A stretch of 64,000 nt of DNA from Helichrysum umbraculigerum (taxonomy: Eukaryota > Streptophyta > Magnoliopsida > Asterales > Asteraceae): NCBI GenBank assembly GCA_949592205.1, contig CATIUR010000001.1, forward strand, positions 243,152,250 to 243,216,249, read 5' to 3'. Both the position numbers and the translations under genes were made by a program. This document shows positions 24,545 to 37,093 of this stretch, one piece after another. Below the pieces are notes generated by a model, which saw nothing but the letters and a program-made list of their open reading frames with translations, did not search any database and was not told the DNA's origin. The first letter of the stretch is position 1. Each line of letters starts with the position of its first letter.

Positions 24545-25362
24545 ACATTTAGTTCTTTTTATCTCATGAGTATTTTTTATGTTGTCATACTTGTTTTATA
24601 TCAGTGACTTAATTTCTTCTAAGCTGATTTTGTTAGTATTCTAAGTTGTAACTTAATCAGTGACGAAGCAATCTAATGATATGATATACAACTTATATAC
24701 AACATAATCTCTACTCATGATTTTTAATAAAAAAAAAAAAAAAAATCTTCTTTATGGTTTGTTCAAGAATAATAATCCTTTTTCTCTATTTATAAAATGA
24801 TTAACTCTCTATGGTTTATTCAGTATTCTAAGTTGTGTTTAAACCAGCGAGACTACATCCTTGCCTAAATACAGAAACAATGTTATTATTCTTGACCATT
24901 TTTGTGGTAAATCAAGAAATTGGTTATGTATCTTCAGTAACTTTCAAACTCACTGAAGATATCATTTAATGGTGATTTTCAATCGACAAAACATTCGTTA
25001 TGTTTAGTACATTGTGTATTTAACTTAACGGATTTCAAAATTAAATGTTTTATGGTATATCGAAAAAATCGCGCGCTTCTGACACTCTCTTTCCTACGTC
25101 AGCGTACTTTTTCCGGCGCACCACTCACATCACCATTAATGCCACCACGCACCACCATCATAACCATCTCCACCTCTACATCTTCCACCACGACTGCCCA
25201 TGTTGTTTTCATCTCAGCCACACGATCATTAGTAAAGTGTACTATTTAAACCTACAAATCAGCAACTTGTCATCTTTTACACTTTACTAATTTTCGAAAA
25301 CCCTTTGGCATTTTCAAAACCCTAAAATAAGTGTTTAATCAAAGATTTTCCAAGGTTCTGTA
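24545..25362 (+). other. Non-coding region of element C between gag and the accessory ORF
   Basis: About 0.8 kb, T-rich, with a poly-A run at 24729-24746. TATTTAAA near 25242 and a leader containing AAACCCTAAAA precede the ATG at 25363. This looks like an internal promoter and 5' leader for the accessory ORF. The 81-codon frame at 25045 is histidine-rich low complexity and is not called. Confidence 0.4.
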
Positions 25363-26219
25363 ATGGCTAAATCAAAATATTTTCTCAACTCTTACACTGC
25401 CACTGAAGAGATCAAAGCTCTTCGAGCTCCTGCAGTTGGTGAAGATGATATCATTACAGTTCCAAAAGCAAATTATTTGGGTAATCTTTCATGCCCTAAA
25501 ACAGAGTACGCGGAGATTATCACTTTTCTGAAAAATCATTTTATTCTTCCTGCTCTCACATTATCCCCTGAAAAGATGAATCCAGAATGGTTGAGTGAGT
25601 TTTGGTATACCTGTACTCACTCAATCGTTAATAGTACCTCTCAACTTAAAGGTTTTATCGATAACGGAGGTCAAGAAATAATTATTTCTGCACACACCAT
25701 CCGTACTGTTTTACAACTCCCTGAGCACGATACTTACGACCCACTGCCTGACAAAGAAGATGCCAAAGGAGGCATAGTGAATCTCACTGGGATTCACTGC
25801 AAATACACTATGGATAGCAATGGAAATCGTAAGTACTCTACTGTTCATAAATCTAAAATGGATGGTGTGTGGAATGCCCTATTTTCAAACTTTATTCAAT
25901 CTTTGGGCACAAAAACAGGGAGTTATGATCAATTCAACTCCCTAGAAGCACAGTTAAGCTGGTCACTGGTCAACTCCTTAAAAGTTGACTATGCAAGTGT
26001 GATTTTTGATGATATTGTTTCCAGAATCTGTGAATCTACCAGAGCAAAATTTGTTTCCTATCCTAGGTTCCTTTCACTTATTTTTAAAGATCAATTTAAA
26101 TCCTATGATAGTATTTAATTTAGAGGTTTTGAACCTACTCTGATAGGAAGTCAAATTTTTAGTAAAACTGCAACTGTGCTTCTCCCTGATTTTATGAAAC
26201 CAAAGGGGATACTTGCACC
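25363..26219 (+). pseudogene. Element C accessory ORF, N-terminal part
   Basis: 251 codons open from the ATG at 25363. A TAA at 26116 interrupts, but the same frame stays open to the CACTA insertion at 26219. The region has a folded look (EWLSEFWYTCTHS, TIRTVLQLPEHD, WNALFSNFIQSLG, YPRFLSLIFKDQF). It resembles an uncharacterised plant retroelement-associated protein domain that I recall as abundant in Asteraceae predictions; this is memory, not a search. The frame resumes after element D at 46073. No RT, integrase or envelope motif was found. Function unknown. Confidence 0.65.
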
Positions 26220-27420
26220 CACTAGTACAAAAATGTGATTTGGTTACACCAGAAAAGTGTGACGATATGCATATAGTCACACTTGCATTTTCAACATCTG
26301 TGTGACTAAAGGTCGAGTGACCATAGGGTACAAGTGGTCGTATCCATTTAAAAAGAGTAACCAAATCCATAAAATGTGTGACCATATGGTTTTTAAAGTC
26401 AACTAAACGTGTATTTTGTGTGACTATTGTGCATCCAATGGCCACTTGAATTTTATGTTTGTGTGACGTTTTGTAACATTTAGTCACACAACGATTGTTT
26501 TATATTGGGGTTTGGTCACATAAAATTAAGACAAAAGTGACCAAAAGTGTTAATGAGTGTGACCATATGCTCTTTAAAGTCAAGTAAACGTGTATTTTGT
26601 GTGACTATTGTTCATCCAATGGCCACTTGAATTTTATGATTGTGTGACGTTTTGTAACTTATAGTCACACAACGATTGTTTTATATTGGGGTTTGGCCAC
26701 ATAAATTAAGACAAAAGAGGCTAAAAGTGTTAATGAGTGTGACCATATTCTCTTTAAAGTCAAGTAAACATGTATTTTGTGTGACTATAGTTCATCCAAT
26801 GGCCACTTGAATTTTATGTTTGTGTGGCGTTTTGTAACATTTAGTCACACAACGATTGTTTTATATTGGGATTTGGTCACATAAAATTAAGACAAAAGTG
26901 ACCAAAAATATTAATGAGTGTGACCATAAGCTCTTTAAAAGTCAAGTAAACGTGTATTTTGTGTGACTATAATTCATCCAATGGCCATTTGAATTTTATG
27001 TTTGTGTGGCGTTTTGTAACATTTAGTCACACAACGATTGTTTTATATTGGGATTTGGTCACATAAAATTAAGACAAAAGTGACCAAAAATGTTAATGTG
27101 TGTGACCTTATACTCTTTAAAGTCAAGTAAACATGTATTTTGTGTGACTATAGTTCATCCAATGGCCACTTGAATTTTATGTTTGTGTGGCGTTTTGTAA
27201 CATTTAGTCACACAACGATTGTTTTATATTGAGATTTGGTCACATAAAATTAAGACAAAAGAGGCCAAAAGAGTTAATGAATGTGACCATATGCTCTTTA
27301 AAGTCAAGTAAACGTATATTTTGTGTGACTATTGCTCATCCAATGGCCACTTGAATTTTATGTCTGTGTGACATTTTGTAACATTTAGTCACACAACGAA
27401 TTAATCAAACAGTGACCACA
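26220..27420 (+). repeat. Left subterminal repeats of CACTA element D
   Basis: About six tandem units of roughly 180 bp, each starting near GTGTGACCATATGCTC (about 26378, 26557, 26737, 26917, 27100, 27280). They include GTGTGAC and TAGTCACAC in both orientations, as expected of transposase-binding subterminal motifs. Confidence 0.85.
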
Positions 27421-27591
27421 AAGTATGACCATATTATGTGAGTGCATCTTTAGTCACATATAATAAATCAATAATTTGTGTCAAATTGCATTAACCATTA
27501 AATCAAATGAATACAACAATATGAATTCTATATCTAATCAAACGGCTACAAAGATCAACTAGTCACTATTTCAAATGTTTCCACTAAACAC

Positions 27592-27698
27592 TTGCATTGC
27601 AGTCTTTGCTCGATCTGAAATAGATTGTTGCCTTCCATGTGATGGGCGTATCATTGGCAGGGCTGCACTTGATGGAACATCTCTGAACAAAAAATCAC
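27592..27698 (-). pseudogene. Captured phospholipase D zeta exon fragment (RDVPSS...SDRAKTAMQ)
   Basis: Minus strand, with an acceptor-like AG just before it (27699-27700) and a GTGTTT donor-like end. It encodes DVPSSAALPMIRP then GRQQSISDRAKTAMQ, the segment between the PX and PH domains of plant PLD zeta (PLDP) proteins. The next part of the normal protein (YLNHFLGN) is missing. Confidence 0.75.
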
Positions 27699-28141
27699 CT
27701 GTAAGAACTATGATCATTATATCGATGAACCAACATTCCCATTGATTCTTAATAAGTTGATTCTTAATATGTTAGATACCACATCAATATTAAAGATATC
27801 AATAACAAACTACATTAATTAAAATACAAAAAGCAGTAGTTTATTATAGAAAGCTTATCAATTGTCATAACTTGTTTGTTACACAAAGTGCTGCTATCTA
27901 ATTTTTAGTATCTTGAATCTCACTCTAACTTGTATGTGTGATCAAACCTAGAACTGATACATACTTCTTCCTAATCAAACTATTCAAATTTACAGCAAAG
28001 CTAATAATAAAAGTATCAATTAATTTCACATTTAATAATTACATGGCTTATGAAATCAGACATGCAATCAATCACAATTACTAGTTACCTAGACTATAAT
28101 CCAATTATTAGTACAAGCTAGGGTAAGAATCATATTTATAC

Positions 28142-28372
28142 CTGTTTATACTGGAAATCAATGGTATGAGAAAGAAGCATGGGACTAATATCACCGCCGT
28201 CCGGACGAGAAACCTGTACAATTGTGGCCTTAGGCAACTCATCGAAAATTCGAGTTGTCTCCGGCGGATGTTGATGAAACGAGAAGAAGGATTATAATCT
28301 GGACGGCTCAGATTGCATTTGAACGTAGTGAGATCCAGTACCTACGTCGGACATTAACTGCTCCGATGCCAT
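28142..28372 (-). pseudogene. Captured phospholipase D zeta exon 1 (N-terminus and start of PX domain), frameshifted
   Basis: Minus strand. It starts ATG-GCA-TCG (MASEQLMSDVG), the typical PLD zeta N-terminus. A frameshift occurs after MQSEPSR. It then reads RIFDELPKATIVQVSRPD and DISPMLLSHTIDFQYKQ up to a GTATAA donor at 28141. Plant PLD zeta proteins are PX-PH type phospholipases active in phosphate starvation and vesicle traffic. Here the gene is only a fragment within a transposon. Confidence 0.85.
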
Positions 28373-28382
28373 ACACTCTTCA

Positions 28383-28535
28383 ACTCCGATCAAAATGACC
28401 CTGGCTACCATAATCAGTCAGACCACGGGGTGGAGCAAACGAACCAAAACGATGAGGATAACACCAACCCTCGGGAGGTCGGAGTCCAGCATCATTAATT
28501 GCAGCAACCCAGTCCCTAACTTTAGTTTTTAATTT
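28383..28535 (-). pseudogene. Captured phospholipase D zeta fragment (post-PH region), out of order
   Basis: Minus strand. It encodes VRDWVAAINDAGLRPPEG then WCYPHRFGSFAPPRGL, the segment that follows the PH domain in PLD zeta. It ends in a stop just before exon 1. In a real gene this segment lies hundreds of codons after exon 1, but here it is upstream of it. The fragments were therefore rearranged during or after capture. Confidence 0.85.
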
Positions 28536-28873
28536 CTACTTCTTATTGTTATGCTTCGGCTTCCACATGAGACCTATTGTCAATTCCATGGTCATGAATA
28601 CAGTTACAGTCATATTAATTGAGCTAATTTCCACCAGATCCAGATTTTAGACTGATTTCCAAATTCAACAAATTCAAAATCAAAGTTGAATTAAGACACA
28701 ACTATATGTGTCAAACTATAACATCACAACACCTAGCAAATAATATTCTTATATTCAGAGTAATAACTGATCTCAATGGATACCTGTAACTTAAACATCC
28801 CATTGAATCTGCAATTATAGTTCATAATAAAAAAAAGTGTCACTGGAAGAATTACCCCCATGCATTGTGCCCA
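28536..28873. other. Element D interior next to element E
   Basis: AT-rich sequence with no recognised coding; it may be further captured intron. It ends at the CTAAC duplication of element E (28874-28878). Confidence 0.4.
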
Positions 28874-28878
28874 CTAAC

Positions 28879-30973
28879 TATAACACACGCTAAATACAAG
28901 GACATTTTTTTTTTTTTTAACATATCGGAAGCGCATGATTAATAGAAACCAGTGGATTACATACATACATTTCAAATAGCAATCCACTTATATACAAACC
29001 TTTAAAACTAGATTATTCTAATCATTACACACATTAAGTTTAGGTGTTATAGAAATGCCAATGTGTTGTTAAATCATTAACGTATTATCCATTTCAGAGT
29101 GAGCCTGTCAAACATTCCATTCCATATGTACTTCTTGCCCACCCACATACAGAAGTAAACCTGCAAGAAGTAATGAGGGGTTAGCACGAAGCTAAGTGAA
29201 TAGATCCCAAGCTATCAATCTAACTCAGCTTAACACATGCCTATAACCAAGCAATGCACAAGCAACATAGAAGGATCGGTGGTCCTTGAGGTACCCTCAT
29301 GCCGCGGATGGTTCCCCAAGTAACACTTAAAACCAACTGACGGCCAAATCAGAGGTTAAACCGATAGTTTGGTACTATTACTACACACGACGCAATTTCA
29401 GTGTCCAACACATGTACAAGGCACTTGCGAAGTCCTAGTAATAGTATCCAAACCCAACACATTAGTTGACCCCCATCAAATCAAATAGTCCACAACTATC
29501 ATAGCACAATGGACGCCAATAATCAATCAAGGTTTAGCCAACATGCCAATATAATATTAATGCAATCATTGCAATAAACCAAGTTTACCCGTTGTAACCA
29601 TGTTGTTACAACTAACTTAGACTGAAAGTCCAAGATCCACTCACCGACAATCATAGTCGTCCACTCAGTAGTCTAATGTCACTGAGTCTTCTCCACATCT
29701 GAGAATTCAATTAAATAACAAGTTAGTAACTCGTCCATAACAATCAACTCATGTTAAAGTAGTACAACTTGATTCATAAACTCAATTTCAGTGAGTTATT
29801 ACTCTAATCATTATAGGCCTTTGTTTCAAACTCATTATCAATATGTCACACATTTAGTAACTATCACTTCATAGTTAATTACTTATGATCATCAACCTTT
29901 CATTAATCATTTCAAGCTTACGAATAATCGCATTATCCTTATAAATTCACAGTCACTTCTCAATTCATGATCATTATGATCACAACATCTCTTTAATCCA
30001 TTTACTTATCACTAAGTAGCATGATTAAATCATTACAAGGTCATTAACCTAAATTATCACAAATTCATCAAAACCTCAAGGCGAGGTTTTATGAATTCTT
30101 ATTCCCATGAATGCCAACTTTACTCTTTGATTAATAATTAAGCATTCCTAATCACTACTAATATCAAGTTCATCACAATCATCCATTTTTCTCCAAGAAC
30201 ACATTATGAACACTTAATCAAATTCTTAATTTCCAAGTTAGGGCTTAGGTTATAATCACAAATTAAGCACTAACTAACCCTTCTAACATGACTACAAGGT
30301 TTATTTCAAGATTAATCCTACCAATTAAACAAATATCCAAAACCCCAATTTCTAGGATTATATCAAACATGAAATTAACACATATAACATGATTATGATG
30401 ATGCTAGAATGATTATTACATGTTATTGAAGCTTAATTAACATAAATATCACATAATCAAACCCTAAATTCGGATTTTTACTCAAGAACATCAAACCCCC
30501 AATTTCTAGGGTTTATAACTCAAAGATTTGAGACTTACATGATGAGATGAAGGATTAGAAGATGATAATCTTCACACTAGAAGCTTGAATCCGAATTTAG
30601 AAGCTCCAATTTGATGATTTCTTCTTGATTTTAGATTTAGGATGAAAAGTGTGTGTGTATGAATACGTACGTATGTATGTATGTATGGAGGGAATTAAAA
30701 ACCGACCCATCCATATAAATCCACTATAACTAGTCAAATTTCATTCCCCGTATTTATTATTGTCTGGAACTTAAAAACCATTTGCGGGGAAATACAATTT
30801 TATTTTACCGTTAACTAAATAAATTTAAAACAGTTAATAATTTACTAGCCACAATATCTCCTGAGGCTTATCGACCTATTTATTATCCAGTCAAACACAA
30901 TAGCAATTTTAAATCGCATTTAAAATTTACAGAAAATACCTATTACTTCTAGGCCCAATTTGAGGATGTTACA
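28879..30973 (-). repeat. Element E 3' LTR
   Basis: Minus-strand LTR starting TGTAACATCC and ending GTGTTATA. Carries the TTAGC hairpin (29181-29195) and a GTATGTATGTATG microsatellite near 30670. Confidence 0.93.
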
Positions 30974-33900
30974 AATCTCTCCCCCTTAAAGAGATTTCGT
31001 CCTCGAAATCTAATCATCCTTAATTACTCTAGGGAATTTAATCACATCATACCTCGTGTGAAGTTTGGTTCACACTTTATTTCCAATTTCCTAATTACAT
31101 AATTATTTATCACTAAATGCACATAAGGTATATGTACAATTTAAAATATTTATGCATATCATCTCTATGCGTATCTTAATCACTAATCACACATACACAA
31201 AATATGTATACATCTAATCCATTCTAAGATATATGTTTTCAACCTAATTACACATGCACATATCCAATGTACTTGCTTCAATTTCTCATTTCAGCACATA
31301 TACTGTACCTAATCTTATCTTCATATACACAATGAACATTTTGAAACAAGTTATCACTTAACATAAGTAAATCACTTAACCAAGTAAAGTAATATACTCT
31401 CATAACCGGAATCTAACGACGTGCTAGGTCTTTAAAATTAATATATGAATTGTATCCTTTTCAATAACAAAACAATGGTTATGGAAACCACAATACACAT
31501 ATCATCAATGAAATTCAATTTTCAATTATAATTAGCATCCACGCTAATATCCACATATCACCGAGGTACATGAAACCCATTTTTATTAAAATATCTCGGA
31601 ATCATGTAACACTAACCACGTATTGATAAGCAAAGTAGAGGTCAAATCCTATGGTTACTACCATAATCATATAATTACACAATCACTTAGCACCAAATCA
31701 TATTGGATACATGCTAAGTCTCGTTCAATGGGTACTTTGCTATACTAGCACACGTACCACATTAACAAAATGTGCTAATCATCAACACATTTTTCAACGA
31801 TATTCACATATTTAATCCAATTTAGCCGACCCCTACTTAACTTTTCTCATCACATAACTTTTCAAATTACAATTTACTACTTTATCTAGTCATTAGATAA
31901 GCAAAAATACGAAAGATTATATGTAATTCGCACATAATTATAATAAGATTATCAATCCAACAAGTAAACTCTTATTTTCCTGACTATTTTACTTTTTCCC
32001 TACAATAGGCTATCCAACTATGGTAGTCTTTACCAAGCTTTAATTATCATCACCTAATAACCACTTATACGTTTTAACAAGTAATAGAAGCAGTCCAAAA
32101 TTCTTCCTTTATAATGATATCACATTAATCAATAGTTTTAGTAGTTTACTACTACCTCAATTTTAGTAAATCAATAACTATTTCATAACCGCAGGTCAAC
32201 CTATATCATCCGTTATTTTAAAATCATTTAGCTTCATTGGGTACTTAATAACCTCAACAACTCCATGTGAAATGGCATAATACAAATACGTTGGCCAGAC
32301 GTCGTCATATTATGTCATTCACACTTCATTCTCAGGTCACTTCATACCGTTAATCTTCAAAGTGATTAATCTTTAATTTCATATATATCATTAGCAATGA
32401 TATCACTTTAACAACAAGTACAAAATCAGATATTAACTTGTTACCTATTCCACATATTCTTTGGAATGTAAGACTAATCATATAGTCAGGTGGATATAAT
32501 CAACACAGACATTTAACACCATTTTTTTTTTTTTTTTTTTTTTTTTTTCCACCATCTCATTAACACAGGTGTAATGTCTAACACAACCACCTCCATCAAT
32601 ACTTTTAGTACATAACACAATTTTAAGCACTAGTATAGCAATTAATACTAATAGTGCATTCATAAGGTTTAATACTAACTATATTATCACTATTATGTGA
32701 AATTCTTAACATATTGTCATCAATCCATACTTCTTCAGTTTAGTTACAATTGTGCATTTCCTGTTCGATTATCATATAGATACAAGCTCATGTACTTAAC
32801 TCACAATTCTTAAAATGCTCACTTCAATCAATTTCTAATATTTCACATGATTCATTTACTTTATTGTATTTCAAATAATTCATATAACATGATTCACATA
32901 ATCAATATCTATTTACCCTAACAAGGAACAAGCAACCATACCCTTACTGGTATACTATACAGTTAAATAAACTGTCTACAAACAACTCCTACACAAAGAA
33001 CCATATAGGCCTCTTAAAACAACTTTTAATATTGCATATAGTCACAGGAATGATCCCTGGGCTCAAAGAAACAAAAGTCCAATACAAATCATAAGCTAAA
33101 AGTCCGAAATAATGTCCGAAAAACACTAAAACGCGATTTTCGGGCCCCAAACGACCCCGAAGTGCCGAAAACTGACAGGGCTCATGGCAAAGCGATGAGC
33201 TTTGACCGTTGGCCCGTTTTTGAGTGGACATGTAAATTTCGTCTTAATCGGACACCGAAATTTCATAACGGAAATTTTACGACCAACGTTACGTCGAACG
33301 TCGAAATTTACGAATTTTCATATTAAATTCACTTAATATAACACATAATACAAGAAATGTCACAAATAAAGGGGAATCCGCCGGATTCTGGGGAATCCGC
33401 CCGGATTGAAGGGAATACGCCCGGATTCCGGGGAATCCGCCGTATTCGAGGCCAAGTTTTGGGACAGAACCATTTTTAAGGAATCCGGTCAAGGAATCCG
33501 TCCGGATTCATGGGAATCCGTCCGGATTTAAGGGAATCCGTCCGGATTCAACCTGCTGTAACAAGTCTGCAATTTTAGTGCAAAAATACGAAACTCAAAC
33601 GCGCATATCTCCTAAACCGTAAAGAGTTAGACTCTGAAATTTTGCAGGCACCCTCATATAATCAAAATGCAACTTTCCATTTTTCCACTTTTTCAATTTA
33701 CACGTTTTACGAGAAAACGGACGTATAACTAATTTTAGGCCGTTTTGGACCATTTTGGTTGACACGCTATATTCCAAACGGCATACTTTCAGGGTTCCAC
33801 CCTTTACCAACATGTTTCTACATATATTTGTGACGTGTGGGCACTTTCAACACCCTCATATACTCGTCCTATCATGTTTTAACTCATTGACCCGTTTAGG

Positions 33901-34994
33901 GGTCCAAATGGGCAAATTTTACCAATCAACCACATTGACTATCCAAAACACTTTCACGCACTTTGTTACTATACTTATGACTTAAAGTCACTTTAACATT
34001 CATTATTTTCGAACCAACATGCATTTTAACCATTTGACCAATAACCGACCCATTTGGGTACTTTAACAACCCATTTGGGTTTCAACCCATATAACCACTA
34101 TACAAACAATCAATTCACACTTTGTTGACTATTCCAAGTCAAACAAAACCATTTTCAATATTGGTATTATGTTATAACTCTAAAACACCAATCCACATTA
34201 AAATCATCATTTTTAAATCAATTTCAACAAATTTTCCAATTTCATAATCACTTTAACTTTTCACAACTTGTCAACACACATTTGGACTCGTTGACCACTT
34301 TGATTTTCTATCTTAACACTTTCAATACAAAGATCATCATTCAACCCAATTATGATCAATGCTAAACACATAAACATCTAGTCACATTCATCACTTTGTA
34401 ACCTAGTTATTATCCAGTTTGACACAACCACATTCAACTTTGACTTTTCCAAGTCAATACACATATTCTCATAACTAGACTCCTTATAATTCACATAACA
34501 ACACGACTCGAAACCTATTAATGGAGAATACCAACATCCCATTAATTTCATCATATCAAGTCACATCAATTTAGTTTATCATTTATCAAATAATTCCCTA
34601 GCAAGGATCTATAATCACACCTTGCATTTATCAACTTATTAACAAGCGTTATTCACCAATAATTCAATTTACTTTACTAAAAATCATATCATAGTAAGGC
34701 AAACAGTCAAAGCTTATTAAAATTCATCAAGCTTATCAGAAATTACCTGGCACATCTAGGCCCACGAGTATTGATGAATCATTGAGAAAACCAGACAGTT
34801 CCTCATATTCCTCCGTCTCTGTATCCAAAACAACACTATTGCATATTGTTATAGGTTAGCACACATTTAATAGCAACTTTCTCAAGCAACCACTAAACCC
34901 CATCCCTGGAATGTTTGACTTGACACAAACCTAAGTTTGGGATTGAACACCATACAATGTCCAATTCACCCAAACCTAGGCTCTGATACCAATT
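30974..34994 (-). other. Non-coding interior of element E
   Basis: Four kilobases without any coding frame of note. On the minus strand the primer site TTGGTATCAGAGCC lies at 34979-34992. The AGATTTCG-TCCT-CGAAATCT hairpin (30992-31011) and polypurine tract adjoin the 3' LTR. An array of GGAATCCG-CCGGATTCC-type words occupies 33373-33552. Next to it (33598-33660) is a stretch resembling the one near the end of LTR A. A long T run lies at 32523-32548. Confidence 0.75.
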
Positions 34995-37088
34995 TATAAC
35001 ACACGCTAAATACAAGGACATTTTTTTTTTTTAACATATCGGAAGCGCATGATTAATAGAAACCAGTGGATTACATACATACATTTCAAATAGCAATCCA
35101 CTTATATACAAACCTTTAAAACTAGATTATTCTAATCATTACACACATTAAGTTTAGGTGTTATAGAAATGCCAATGTGTTGTTAAATCATTAACGTATT
35201 ATCCATTTCAGAGTGAGCCTGTCAAACATTCCATTCCATATGTACTTCTTGCCCACCCACATACAGAAGTAAACCTGCAAGAAGTAATGAGGGGTTAGCA
35301 CGAAGCTAAGTGAATAGATCCCAAGCTATCAATCTAACTCAGCTTAACACATGCCTATAACCAAGCAATGCACAAGCAACATAGAAGGATCGGTGGTCCT
35401 TGAGGTACCCTCATGCCGCGGATGGTTCCCCAAGTAACACTTAAAACCAACTGACGGCCAAATCAGAGGTTAAACCGATAGTTTGGTACTATTACTACAC
35501 ACGACGCAATTTCAGTGTCCAACACATGTACAAGGCACTTGCGAAGTCCTAGTAATAGTATCCAAACCCAACACATTAGTTGACCCCCACCAAATCAAAT
35601 AGTCCACAACTATCATAGCACAATGGACGCCAATAATCAATCAAGGTTTAGCCAACATGCCAATATAATATTAATGCAATCATTGCAATAAACCAAGTTT
35701 ACCCGTTGTAACCATGTTGTTACAACTAACTTAGACTGAAAGTCCAAGATCCACTCACCGACAATCATAGTCGTCCACTCAGTAGTCTAATGTCACTGAG
35801 TCTTCTCCACATCTGAGAATTCAATTAAATAACAAGTTAGTAACTCGTCCATAACAATCAACTCATGTTAAAGTAGTACAACTTGATTCATAAACTCAAT
35901 TTCAGTGAGTTATTACTCTAATCATTATAGGCCTTTGTTTCAAACTCATTATCAATATGTCACACATTTAGTAACTATCACTTCATAGTTAATTACTTAT
36001 GATCATCAACCTTTCATTAATCATTTCAAGCTTACGAATAATCGCATTATCCTTATAAATTCACAGTCACTTCTCAATTCATGATCATTATGATCACAAC
36101 ATCTCTTTAATCCATTTACTTATCACTAAGTAGCATGATTAAATCATTACAAGGTCATTAACCTAAATTATCACAAATTCATCAAAAACCTCAAGGCGAG
36201 GTTTTATGAATTCTTATTCCCATGAATGCCAACTTTACTATTTGATTAATAATTAAGCATTCCTAATCACTACTAATATCAAGTTCATCACAATCATCCA
36301 TTTTTCTCCAAGAACACATTATGAACACTTAATCAAATTCTTAATTTCCAAGTTAGGGCTTAGGTTATAATCACAAATTAAGCACTAACTAACCCTTCTA
36401 ACATGACTACAAGGTTTATTTCAAGATTAATCCTACCAATTAAACAAATATCCAAAACCCCAATTTCTAGGATTATATCAAACATGAAATTAACACATAT
36501 AACATGATTATGATGATGCTAGAATGATTATTACATGTTATTGAAGCTTAATTAACATAAATATCACATAATCAAACCCTAAATTCGGATTTTTACTCAA
36601 GAACATCAAACCCCCAATTTCTAGGGTTTATAACTCAAAGATTTGAGACTTACATGATGAGATGAAGGATTAGAAGATGATAATCTTCACACTAGAAGCT
36701 TGAATCCGAATTTAGAAGCTCCAATTTGATGATTTCTTCTTGATTTTAGATTTAGGATGAAAAGTGTGTGTGTATGAATACGTACGTATGTATGTATGTA
36801 TGGAGGGAATTAAAAACCGACCCATCCATATAAATCCACTATAACTAGTCAAATTTCATTCCCCGTATTTATTATTGTCTGGAACTTAAAAACCATTTGC
36901 GGGGAAATACAATTTTATTTTACCGTTAACTAAATAAATTTAAAACAGTTAATAATTTACTAGCCACAATATCTCCTGAGGCTTATCGACCTATTTATTA
37001 TCCAGTCAAACACAATAGCAATTTTAAATCGCATTTAAAATTTACAGAAAATACCTATTACTTCTAGGCCCAATTTGAGGATGTTACA
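34995..37088 (-). repeat. Element E 5' LTR
   Basis: Near-identical to 28879-30973. Hairpin at 35295-35309. Confidence 0.93.
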
Positions 37089-37093
37089 CTAAC

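Larger units (their letters stand above)
28879..37088 (-). mobile_element. Element E: recently inserted non-coding gypsy-type LTR element
   Basis: LTRs are 28879-30973 and 34995-37088 (about 2.09 kb). TSD CTAAC is at 28874-28878 and 37089-37093. Comparing the LTRs by eye shows two substitutions and two length changes (a T run and an A run), so insertion was very recent. The 4.0 kb interior encodes no gag or pol: a LARD-type non-autonomous element. It keeps a primer site, a polypurine tract and the adjoining hairpin like those of element B, so a B-type chromovirus may have mobilised it (inference). Confidence 0.93.

Noticed and set aside
32523..32548. Long T run as a polyadenylated retrogene end
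   Set aside because: No coding sequence or duplication flanks it; it is a simple homopolymer in element E.
33289..33985. Short frames in the element E interior
   Set aside because: They cross palindromic word arrays and the stretch shared with LTR A. No gag or pol motif is found.
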